Source: Haloferax profundi (GTDB taxonomy: Archaea > Halobacteriota > Halobacteria > Halobacteriales > Haloferacaceae). Taken from it: DNA of 51,004 nucleotides. Below are positions 24,271 through 31,627 of this stretch, in pieces (within the stretch, counting starts at the first letter, position 1; the number at the start of each line of letters is the position of its first letter). The notes beneath the pieces were generated by a model that saw only the letters and a program-made list of their open reading frames with translations, was not told the DNA's origin and ran no database searches. The stretch is from contig NZ_LOPV01000118.1 in NCBI RefSeq assembly GCF_001469865.1, positions 1-51,004 of the forward strand, written 5' to 3'. The position numbers and the translations under genes were made by a program.

Positions 24271-25356
24271 TCAGTCGAGACGGTCTCGCGCCGCCGCCAC
24301 GAGCAACGGGAGCATGATGGTCGCGTCACCGAGAACCGTCGCGTTCCGGGCGTCTTTCTCCAACTTACCCCACGAACGCGCTTCGTCGAGCGTCGCACCC
24401 GAGAGACCGCCGGTCGCCGCGGGGTCCATCGTAATCTGGACGCCGTAGTCGTACGCGCCGGGCGTGACGAGCATCGTCTGGAGCGTGAAGTTCTTCGGGA
24501 CGCCGCCGCCGACGAGGAGACACCCCGCTTTGTCGGCGTCGTACGCGAGGTCCGTGAGCGGCGTCATGTCCGAGAGCGCGTCCAGCGAGAACGACGACGT
24601 CTGCGAGTACATCCACGCTTGCAGACCCAGGACGGAGTCCTGTACCGCGGGGCAGTAAATGGGTACGTCGGACTCGTAGGCCGCGGCGGCGACACCCGCG
24701 TCCTCTTCGATTCCCTGCTCTTCGTTGACTTCGCTGTTAGCCCGGCCGAGTTCGCGGCAGAGTCGTTCGATGCTGACGACGCCCTCTGCTTCGAGTGCCG
24801 GGAACACCTCGTCGCGCAGGTGCGACTCGAACAGGGCGAAGTGTTCCTGCGGGAGATAGACGTTGTAGATGCGGTCGACTTCCTCGTCGCGGAGCGTCTC
24901 GTCGTGTTCGCGCGGGGTCTTCTCGTGGTGGTGCTCGCTTCCGTGGTGGTGCTTGCCGCCGATTGCCTCGATAGCGTCGTGGGTCAGGTTCGCGCCCGTG
25001 GTCACGAGTGCGTCCACGTAGCCGTCGCGGATGAGGTCGGAGACGATTTTCCGCATCCCGGTCGGGACCATCGCGCCCGCGAGCGACATGAACACCGTGC
25101 AGTCCTCGTCGGCGAGCATCTCGGCGTAGATGTCGGCCGCTTCGTGCACGTCTGCCGCGCCGATACCGGCGTGACCGTACTGTTCGACGAGTTCACCGAC
25201 GGTCATGCCGGCGTGGACCTCGGCGTGACCGAGTGGGTCGTGGCTGAACTCCTCGCGTTCCGGCATCTCGTACCCGCCGTCGTGGTCGTGGGCGTCGTCC
25301 TCGTGCCCCCCGCTGTCGTCGTGTCCGCCATCGTGGGCGTCGTCGTGGTCGCTCAT
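24271..25356 (-). CDS. dys: Deoxyhypusine synthase, His-rich N-terminal extension
   Basis: 361 residues. It matches deoxyhypusine synthase: MSLAGAMVPTGMRKIVSDLI, DALVTTGANLTHDAIEAIGG, and the active-site loop GGGVPKNF with Lys288, which forms the enzyme-imine intermediate. The enzyme transfers an aminobutyl group to the conserved Lys of aIF5A. Two parts are odd: an N-terminal extension (1-48) rich in His, Asp and Gly, and an insert GGKHHHGSEHHHEKTPREHD (133-152) that is also His-rich. Codon use in the extension is normal, so I keep ATG 25356. In haloarchaea the amino donor may be agmatine, which fits the agmatinase gene nearby. The gene stands 1.8 kb from aIF5A. Confidence 0.95.
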   Translation of the reverse strand: MSDHDDAHDGGHDDSGGHEDDAHDHDGGYEMPEREEFSHDPLGHAEVHAGMTVGELVEQYGHAGIGAADVHEAADIYAEMLADEDCTVFMSLAGAMVPTGMRKIVSDLIRDGYVDALVTTGANLTHDAIEAIGGKHHHGSEHHHEKTPREHDETLRDEEVDRIYNVYLPQEHFALFESHLRDEVFPALEAEGVVSIERLCRELGRANSEVNEEQGIEEDAGVAAAAYESDVPIYCPAVQDSVLGLQAWMYSQTSSFSLDALSDMTPLTDLAYDADKAGCLLVGGGVPKNFTLQTMLVTPGAYDYGVQITMDPAATGGLSGATLDEARSWGKLEKDARNATVLGDATIMLPLLVAAARDRLD

Positions 25357-25448
25357 GCGAGGGAGTGCGACGCCCGAGCGTTTGAACGCCCCGGTCCAGC
25401 GAGGCTGTGCGGGAGAGTGGCAGACTCGTCAGTGTGTGAAAAGCGTGT

Positions 25449-26210
25449 CTACAGCCCAGTCGGGTGACTGATGTACACCGCTTCCAGCCCCATCTTTCGG
25501 GCACGCTCGGCGAGACTACGAACGCCGAACGTCTCCGTCGCGTAGTGCCCCGCGAGGAAGACGGTGATGCCCGCCTCTCGCGCTTCGTGGTACACCTTCT
25601 GTTTGCCTTCGCCCGTGACGAGCGCGTCTGCGCCGGACTCGATGGCTTCGTCTAGCCAATCGACACCCGACCCGGTGACGATTGCGACGTCGGAAATCTC
25701 GTCGGGGCCGAAGTCGAAGACTCGCGTTCCCTCGTTCCCGTCAAGTTCGTCGAGTGCGTCGCGGACCTCGTCGGTCGTCTTCGGCGACTCGAACGACCCC
25801 GTCTGTCCGATGTGGACCGGTCCGAGCGACCCGAATGGGTCGCGGTCCGTGAGACCGAGATGGTCCGCGAGACCGGCAGCGTTCCCCAGTTCTTGGTGTC
25901 CGTCGAGTGGCAGGTGCGAGACGTAGAGCGCCACGTCTTCGCGGATGAGTGGTTCGATGCGGGAGAAGTCACGTCCCGTCACCCGGTCGAGGCCGCCCCA
26001 GACGAGGCCGTGGTGCGTGACGAGGAGGTCTGCGCCCGCCTCGACGGCGGCCTCGATGGTCGCTTCGGCGGCGTCGACGGCGAAGGCTACCGTCTCGACC
26101 GACTTCTCGTCCGGTCCGACTTGCAGGCCGTTCGCGCTGGCGTCTACGTCGGCGAACTCGTCGGTGGCGAGCGTCTCGTCGAATCGAGCGACGACAGTGG
26201 AGAGGTCCAT
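25449..26210 (-). CDS. Nif3-like dinuclear metal centre hexameric protein
   Basis: 253 residues from ATG 26210 (MDLSTVVARF). Motifs are NGLQVG, LLVTHHGLVWGG (two metal-binding His), YVSHLPLDGHQELGN, and the C-terminal GHYATETFGVRSLAE, all standard for the NIF3/YbgI (GTP cyclohydrolase I type 2 homologue) family, which assembles as a hexameric toroid with a di-metal site in each subunit. The biochemical role is unsettled. It lies downstream of the agmatinase gene on the same strand, separated by the 21-bp tandem repeat. Confidence 0.93.
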   Translation of the reverse strand: MDLSTVVARFDETLATDEFADVDASANGLQVGPDEKSVETVAFAVDAAEATIEAAVEAGADLLVTHHGLVWGGLDRVTGRDFSRIEPLIREDVALYVSHLPLDGHQELGNAAGLADHLGLTDRDPFGSLGPVHIGQTGSFESPKTTDEVRDALDELDGNEGTRVFDFGPDEISDVAIVTGSGVDWLDEAIESGADALVTGEGKQKVYHEAREAGITVFLAGHYATETFGVRSLAERARKMGLEAVYISHPTGL

Positions 26211-26264
26211 ACAGGGTAGTTGTGACTCGATGACTTGTAAGAAACGGGATGGCAACCGAGTCGA

Positions 26265-26348
26265 AGTGGCCGAATCCAGTGTGGCAGTGGCCGAATCCGG
26301 TGTGGCAGTGGCCGAATCCGGTGTGGCAGTGGCCGAGTCCGGTGTGGC
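26265..26348. repeat. Tandem repeat, four 21-bp units
   Basis: Four head-to-tail copies of a 21-nt unit (AGTGGCCGAATCCGGTGTGG plus C) at 26265-26285, 26286-26306, 26307-26327 and 26328-26348, with a partial fifth copy. Copies 2 and 3 are identical; copies 1 and 4 have one change each. It lies between the start of the Nif3-like gene and the stop of the agmatinase gene. No spacers are present, so it is not a CRISPR. The unit length is a multiple of three, but no convincing ORF uses it. Confidence 0.95.
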
Positions 26349-26369
26349 AGTGCCCGGGGACGATGGTGG

Positions 26370-27182
26370 TCAGTCGTGGGCGGCGGCGTGCGAGAAGACG
26401 AACTCCCGCAGCAACTTCGCCGCCAGCGACGCTGCCTGTCCGTCGTCTCTGTCGTTCACTTCGACCACGTCGAATCCGTCGGTGTGCGGGGCAACCGCGT
26501 GGACCACGTCGCGCATCTCGCGGGAGGTGAGGCCGAACGGTTCTTTGGTGCCCGTTCCCGGTGCGAACGCTGGGTCGGCGGCGTCGATATCGACGCTCAG
26601 GTAGACCGACTCGTCGCCGAAGTCTGGGTCCCACTCGGGCACGTCTTCGGGAGCGACGACAGTCACGTCGTCGGCCTCGGCGCGTTCCCACTCGTCGGGT
26701 GACCCGGTTCGGGCACCGAGGATGACCGCTTCGTCCACGTCGAGTTCGTCCAGAACGCGGCGCGTAATCGTCGCGTGACTCCACTCGTTGCCGTCGTACT
26801 CTCTTCTGAGGTCGAGGTGTGCGTCGAGACAGACGAACACGTCCGGGTCGACACCCGTGACACCCGCTGCGGTGACAGTGTGCTCTCCGCCGAGGACGAC
26901 CGGAACGGCGTCGTCCCAGACGGCGTCGCGGACGCTCCCGGTGAGCCAATCGACGTAGTCAGGAGCGTCGTCCCACGCGCGGACGTCGCCCGCGTCGTGG
27001 ACAGCTAGCTCGGTGAAGAATTGGTCAGTTCGCCGGTCGTAGTCGTCGAACGACTCGGCGAACTGGCGGATGCGATTCGGTCCGAAACGGGTTCCAGGTT
27101 GGAAGGAAGTGGAGATGTCGAGCGGGGCACCGAGCAGTACGTAGTCGGCGACCTCTCGGTCTGCGATAGCCCCAGGGAACAT
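26370..27182 (-). CDS. speB: Agmatinase (ureohydrolase family)
   Basis: 270 residues. The dinuclear Mn site is complete: His101 in GGEHT, Asp120/His122/Asp124 in DAHLDLR, and the SVDIDAADP pair of Asp; the specificity region (GNEWSHAT) has the His of agmatinases. The reaction is hydrolysis of the guanidinium group with release of urea. It starts 15 nt after aIF5A, on the same transcript. Known work in Haloferax volcanii supports an agmatine-based deoxyhypusine pathway, in which such an enzyme would remove urea from an agmatine-modified aIF5A rather than from free agmatine; that role is assumed here from synteny. Confidence 0.92.
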   Translation of the reverse strand: MFPGAIADREVADYVLLGAPLDISTSFQPGTRFGPNRIRQFAESFDDYDRRTDQFFTELAVHDAGDVRAWDDAPDYVDWLTGSVRDAVWDDAVPVVLGGEHTVTAAGVTGVDPDVFVCLDAHLDLRREYDGNEWSHATITRRVLDELDVDEAVILGARTGSPDEWERAEADDVTVVAPEDVPEWDPDFGDESVYLSVDIDAADPAFAPGTGTKEPFGLTSREMRDVVHAVAPHTDGFDVVEVNDRDDGQAASLAAKLLREFVFSHAAAHD

Positions 27183-27197
27183 CTCTGTATCCCCCGT

Positions 27198-27572
27198 TTA
27201 GACGATTTTGCGCTGGCCTTCGAACTCGAGGTACTCGATTTCGTCTTCGGGGTTGAGGTCCTCGTCGTCGGGGATGCGCATCGTGAACGTCTGGTAGGTT
27301 TCGAGGTCCATAATCTGGGCGTCCTCGCCGGTGACGGAGACGACCTGACCCTGCTTTCGCTCGATAATCGGGACCCACACCTTCGCGTCGACGGGCTGGG
27401 AGAGCGAGCGCTTCTTGCCGTCGAAGACGCCACGGGCCTCGACGCGGGCCTTGGCGCTACCGTGCTTACCGGGCTTCGCGGTACTGTAGGCGTAAATCTT
27501 GCACGGCGTGTCTTCCATGTTGACGTAGCTGCCTTCTTGGAGCTCGCGCACCTGCTTCTGCTCTTTCGCCAT
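27198..27572 (-). CDS. eif5A: Translation factor aIF5A
   Basis: 124 residues. The N-terminal SH3-like domain carries the hypusine loop [12 protein letters not shown] with modification site Lys36; the C-terminal OB-fold begins about residue 70. It promotes peptide bond formation at difficult sequences such as polyproline. ATG 27572 is chosen; an in-frame start two codons upstream is less likely because a TATA box (27597-27602) is placed for a leaderless mRNA starting at 27572. It is the first gene of the transcript with agmatinase. Confidence 0.97.
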   Translation of the reverse strand: MAKEQKQVRELQEGSYVNMEDTPCKIYAYSTAKPGKHGSAKARVEARGVFDGKKRSLSQPVDAKVWVPIIERKQGQVVSVTGEDAQIMDLETYQTFTMRIPDDEDLNPEDEIEYLEFEGQRKIV

Positions 27573-27596
27573 GCTCACTCGTTATCGGATGGAGGG

Positions 27597-27602
27597 TATA
27601 AA
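27597..27602 (-). promoter_or_regulatory. TATA box of the aIF5A-agmatinase operon
   Basis: TTTATA on the minus strand, about 27 nt before the aIF5A ATG, the usual distance for a leaderless haloarchaeal transcript. Confidence 0.6.
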
Positions 27603-27670
27603 CGGTTTGGAACCGCTCTCGCACGCGAATCTTTCACGTAGCCTATCCGAACTGCGCGATGGCGTTCTCG

Positions 27671-28099
27671 TCACGCATCTTCGACGCCGTCTACGTCCGC
27701 CATCGACGGGTCGAACCACGTTCCCTGTGCGTCACGCCGTCCGAGACTGCCGAGCGCTCCCGACGCGACGTTCGGCAACGAGAGGGCCAGCATAATCGCC
27801 GTCGTGAGTTCGCCGGGCGACTCGAACATGGGGACGAGGTACTGGAACGGAAAGAGAATCGGCGTCCGGTTGAGGAACGTGAGGAGAATCGCGACGGGCA
27901 TCAGGACACACCCCCAGACGACACCGGTCATCAACCCGTGCCAGCCACCGTCGGCGGGGTCTGTACCGACTGTATAGCCCGCGAGTGCGCTTCCGGTGAC
28001 GCCGCCGACGAGGGTGAACTGCCCCGTCATGAAGAAGACGAGTGCCTCGGTACACGCAGCGAGGCACACCCCCACGACCACCGGACGCCACTCGGTCAT
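27671..28099 (-). CDS. Small polytopic membrane protein (DUF5518-like)
   Basis: 142 residues from ATG 28099 (MTEWRPVVVGVCLA). Four hydrophobic segments: 6-26, 28-46 (GGVTGSALAGYTVG), 56-76 and a final one about 95-120. The Gly-rich second segment with a conserved AGY is typical of haloarchaeal DUF5518-type proteins, whose function is unknown. Transcribed alone; TTTTATG at about 27 nt upstream on the minus strand gives a leaderless start. The family name is a weak guess. Confidence 0.75.
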   Translation of the reverse strand: MTEWRPVVVGVCLAACTEALVFFMTGQFTLVGGVTGSALAGYTVGTDPADGGWHGLMTGVVWGCVLMPVAILLTFLNRTPILFPFQYLVPMFESPGELTTAIMLALSLPNVASGALGSLGRRDAQGTWFDPSMADVDGVEDA

Positions 28100-28156
28100 G
28101 GCCGGAGGTGACGCCACGGGGGCGCATAAAATTACGCGCCCGATTCTCAGCTTTGA

Positions 28157-29833
28157 TTACTCTTCGCGGCGCTGTCGAAGGTTCTGCCGCGTGAACTGTG
28201 GCGTCGCCCGGATACCTTTTCGACTCCGGAACGACCGCCACAGGAGGATGGTGACGAACGCCGTCGGGACGCCCGCCGCGCCGACGGCGAGGAGGTTCTG
28301 TGGGTCTAACGCGTAGACGATGACCGTCGAGACGAACCCGAACGACAGGAAGATACCGTAGATGAGTCGCTTCGCCAGTTTGTCGAGGACGCCTTTGTTG
28401 TCTTCGAGGCGAACGTTGACCGTCAGGTTGTCGCGGTCTGCCCTGTCGAGGACGCGTTCGAGTTTCGGCGGCACGCGGAACAGCGACTGGGCGGTCTTCT
28501 GTGCCTGTTGGCCGACGCCCTTGGCGACTTTCTCGATGCTCTCTTCGCGGTAGCCCTGTTCTGTGAGATAGTCGGTCGCCACCGCGATGAAGTCGAAGTC
28601 CGGGTCGAGCGTGACGCAGACGCCTTCGACCACGCCAGCGACGCGGAGGACCAACGCGAGGTTGCGCGGCAGTCGCAGGGGGAACTCGTAGATAGTCGAT
28701 TCGACCTGTTCGAGGATCTGATTGACGCGGTACTGTTCGATGTCGTCGCCACGCGCGTCGGCGATGGCGAGTTCCATCACGTCGCCCATCACCTGTCTGT
28801 CGACGTTGGGGCTGAGCGTCCCCATCTCGATGAGTGTGTCGAGGATACCGTCGACGTCCTGGTTGGCGACGGCGATGTAGAACTCCACAATCTTCTCTTG
28901 GATGAACGGGTCCACCTCGCCGTGCATCCCGAAGTCGTAGAAGATTATCTTCCCGTCGTCGGTGACAGAGAGGTTCCCGGGGTGCGGGTCGGCGTGGAAG
29001 ACGCCGTCTTGGACGATCATCTGCAGGTAGGTGCGCTGCAAGTTCGTCGCCAGTTCGGTCCGGTCGATGCCGAGTTCGTCGAGCGCGGCGACGTTGTTTA
29101 TCTTCGTCCCCGGGAGGTACTCCATCGTCAGCACTCGGTCGTCGGAGCGTTCTTCGATGGGTTCTGGGATGACGAGTGTGTCGTCGTCTGCGAAGTTCTC
29201 CTGAATCTGTCGGAGGGTCTTCGCCTCCTCGTCGTAGTCCATCTCTTCGCGGATGGTCTTGGCGAACTCGTCGGCGAGGTTCTCCAGCGAGAACGCGCGT
29301 CCCTGTCCGATGAACCGCATGAGGATGGGAAGCGACCAGCGAATCACCCGCAGGTCGGCCTCGACGAGTGCTTCGATACCGGGGCGGCGAACCTTGACGG
29401 CGACTTTCTCGCCTTCGTACTCCGCGACGTACACCTGCCCGAGACTCGCGCCGCTAATCGGGTCGGTGTCGAACGAGTCGAACGCCTCGTCGACCGGGCC
29501 GAGTTCTTCTTCGATGACCGCCTCCGACTCGTCCCACGGAGCGGGTGGCACGTCGTCCTGAAGACTTCCGAGCACGTCGATGTACTCGGGTGGGAGGATG
29601 TCGGGCCGTGTCGACAGGAGTTGCCCGAGTTTGATGAACGTCGGTCCGAGGGTGAGTAGCGACTCTAAGAGGACTTCGGCGCGTTCGACACGCATCTCTG
29701 AGGAGACGGTGCGTCCACGGCCGAAGAACAGGTACTTCCGCTTGTCGCGGGTGTACGCGACGATGAGCGGGAAGAACTGATAGACGACGACGAGGAACCG
29801 CCAGTAGGCGCGGAAATTGACCAGCGTGACCAC
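28157..29833 (-). CDS. UbiB/ABC1/AarF family atypical kinase
   Basis: 558 residues, GTG start. The family signature KxGQ is FIKLGQLLSTRPD (about 66-78), the Ala-rich nucleotide loop is SGASLGQVY (in place of the P-loop), then VAVKVRRPG (Lys), HADPHPGN (catalytic loop) and IIFYDFGMHG (metal Asp). The C-terminus has two membrane helices (about 490-535). Members are needed for quinone or isoprenoid lipid metabolism and act as unorthodox ATPases/kinases at the membrane. The gene follows hsp20 by 9 nt and is probably cotranscribed with it. The exact lipid substrate is unknown. Confidence 0.93.
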   Translation of the reverse strand: MVTLVNFRAYWRFLVVVYQFFPLIVAYTRDKRKYLFFGRGRTVSSEMRVERAEVLLESLLTLGPTFIKLGQLLSTRPDILPPEYIDVLGSLQDDVPPAPWDESEAVIEEELGPVDEAFDSFDTDPISGASLGQVYVAEYEGEKVAVKVRRPGIEALVEADLRVIRWSLPILMRFIGQGRAFSLENLADEFAKTIREEMDYDEEAKTLRQIQENFADDDTLVIPEPIEERSDDRVLTMEYLPGTKINNVAALDELGIDRTELATNLQRTYLQMIVQDGVFHADPHPGNLSVTDDGKIIFYDFGMHGEVDPFIQEKIVEFYIAVANQDVDGILDTLIEMGTLSPNVDRQVMGDVMELAIADARGDDIEQYRVNQILEQVESTIYEFPLRLPRNLALVLRVAGVVEGVCVTLDPDFDFIAVATDYLTEQGYREESIEKVAKGVGQQAQKTAQSLFRVPPKLERVLDRADRDNLTVNVRLEDNKGVLDKLAKRLIYGIFLSFGFVSTVIVYALDPQNLLAVGAAGVPTAFVTILLWRSFRSRKGIRATPQFTRQNLRQRREE

Positions 29834-29842
29834 CTCGCCCCG

Positions 29843-30250
29843 TCAGGCGTCGCCGTCGCCAGAATTCTTCTGACCGGCCGACGAGGCATCCTCGTCACCT
29901 GTGGTGATGGGGATGGTCCGCTCTGGGGCGGCCTCACGTTTGGGGAGGCGGATTTCGAGAACCCCACGTTCCATGGACGCTTCGGCGTCGTCGGCGACGG
30001 CATCCGGGGGGAGGGGGAGTTCGGCATCGAGGAACAGTGGACGCTCTTCGCGGACGTAGTCGAACTCCGGAGGGAGTTGCTTGTCGCGCCGCGCCTCGAC
30101 GAGCAATCGGCCTTTCTCGACTTTGAGGTCGGCAGTCTCGGCGGTCACGCCCGGTAGGTCGAGGACCAACAGGTACGACGTCTCGGACTCCAACAGGTCG
30201 GCGAACACCGCGTCCGGCAGTTCGGACAGCGCGTCGCGCAATGTTGACAT
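29843..30250 (-). CDS. Hsp20/alpha-crystallin small heat-shock protein
   Basis: 135 residues. The alpha-crystallin domain spans about 25-105: YLLVLDLPGVTAETADLKVE near its start and ERGVLEIRLPK at its end, the hallmark of the family. The N-terminal arm is short and the C-terminal tail acidic and Ser/Gly-rich. It is an ATP-independent holdase chaperone. Upstream of the ABC1 kinase gene with a 9-nt gap. Confidence 0.93.
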   Translation of the reverse strand: MSTLRDALSELPDAVFADLLESETSYLLVLDLPGVTAETADLKVEKGRLLVEARRDKQLPPEFDYVREERPLFLDAELPLPPDAVADDAEASMERGVLEIRLPKREAAPERTIPITTGDEDASSAGQKNSGDGDA

Positions 30251-30406
30251 GAACGACCATAGGGAGGCGGTGTCGAAAAAGCCGGCGGTACCTCACCGTG
30301 TGAATACGCGTGTGAGTCGGCAATTTCGGCCGCCACCGAGGGGTCGTCCACGACTGGCCGATGTCGTGAGGCCGACGCTTTTTGCCCCCGGCACCGAAGG
30401 ACGGCC

Positions 30407-31627
30407 ATGAACCACCACGACCGACGCACGGCCGGGTTCAAGGAACGAACCCGGCTTGCGGACGCCCGCGAGACACTCCTCGCGGCGGTCACGCCGCACG
30501 AACGGACCGAACGACTTCCGCTCGGCGAGGCCGATGGTCGAGCACTCGCCGACCCGGCCGTCGCGCCCGCGGACGTTCCGGGCTACGACCGCGCCGCCAT
30601 GGACGGCTATGCAGTCCGCGCCAGCGACACCTTCGGTGCCAGCGGTCGGTCGCCGAACGTCCTCCGGGTCGCCGACGAGTCGGTCGCACCGGGTGAGGCG
30701 GTCCGCGTCCACACGGGCAGTGACCTCCCGGACGGCGCTGACGCCGTCGTGATGGTCGAAGACACCGAGCGATTCGACGACGAACTCGAAGTGTTCGACG
30801 CCCTCGCGGAGGGTGAGAACGTCGGTGAACGCGGCGAAGACGTCCGCGAAGGTGACCCACTCTTCGACGTTGGACACGAACTTCGCCCCTCGGACCTCGG
30901 CCTCCTCCGGTCTGTCGGCATCGACGAGGTGACCGTCTTCGAACATCCGCGTGTCGCCATCGTCCCGACCGGCGAAGAACTCGTCGAGTCCGACCCCGGA
31001 CCCGGCGAGGTCATCGAGACGAACGGATTGACCGTCTCGCGTCTGGTCGAACGCTGGGGCGGCGACGCGACGTACCGAGACATCGTCGTCGACGACGCCG
31101 ACTTGCTCCGCGAAGCCGTCGAATCTGACCTCGACCACGACGTTATCGTCACCACCGGCGGGTCGTCTGTCGGTGAGCGTGACCTCATCCCCGAGGTCAT
31201 CTCCGAGATGGGCGAGGTACTGGTCCACGGCGTCGCGCTCAAACCCGGCCACCCCGTCGCTCTCGGCGTGGTCGAAGACACACCCGTCGTGATGCTTCCC
31301 GGCTATCCGGTCGCCTGCGTCGTCAACGCCTTCCAGTTCCTGCGCCCGGTGCTCAAAGCGGTCGGGTCGCTTCCGATGCGACCCTTCCCGACTGTCGAGG
31401 CGACGCTGACTCGCAAGATTCCAAGTTCGCCCGGGACGCGAACGTTCGCCCGCGTCCGCCTCGACGAGTCGGGTGACGAACCCACCGCCGAACCGACCCG
31501 AACGAGTGGGTCCGGTATCCTCTCCAGCGTCGCCCTCGCCGACGGGTGGGTCGAAGTCCCCGAGGAGAAAGAGGGGTACGAGGAAGGCGAAACCGTATCT
31601 GTCGCGGGATGGGAGTGGTCCGCATGA
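30407..31627 (+). CDS. moeA: Molybdopterin molybdenumtransferase MoeA (copy 1)
   Basis: 406 residues, normal length. Domain order is as in E. coli MoeA: DVPGYDRAAMDGYAVRA (catalytic and dimer motifs), VRVHTGSDLPDGADAVVMVED, then the MoCF-binding domain IVPTGEELVE and TTGGSSVGERDL, VALKPGHPV and MLPGYPVACV, and the C-terminal beta domain. MoeA inserts molybdate (or tungstate) into adenylylated molybdopterin. A T-rich GCTTTTTGCC about 30 nt before ATG 30407 suggests a leaderless mRNA. It overlaps the second moeA gene by ATGA. Confidence 0.95.
   Translation: MNHHDRRTAGFKERTRLADARETLLAAVTPHERTERLPLGEADGRALADPAVAPADVPGYDRAAMDGYAVRASDTFGASGRSPNVLRVADESVAPGEAVRVHTGSDLPDGADAVVMVEDTERFDDELEVFDALAEGENVGERGEDVREGDPLFDVGHELRPSDLGLLRSVGIDEVTVFEHPRVAIVPTGEELVESDPGPGEVIETNGLTVSRLVERWGGDATYRDIVVDDADLLREAVESDLDHDVIVTTGGSSVGERDLIPEVISEMGEVLVHGVALKPGHPVALGVVEDTPVVMLPGYPVACVVNAFQFLRPVLKAVGSLPMRPFPTVEATLTRKIPSSPGTRTFARVRLDESGDEPTAEPTRTSGSGILSSVALADGWVEVPEEKEGYEEGETVSVAGWEWSA

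Noticed and set aside
23539-25467. 642-codon plus-strand ORF opposite the HTH regulator and deoxyhypusine synthase
   Set aside because: It is antisense to two well-recognised genes; its Arg/Val/Asp-rich product is the usual shadow of GC-rich coding sequence.
26265-26348. CRISPR array
   Set aside because: The units are directly adjacent without spacers.
26249-26530. ORF with WPNPVWQ repeats
   Set aside because: The repeat comes from the 21-bp tandem repeat read in one frame, and the ORF then runs antisense into the agmatinase gene.
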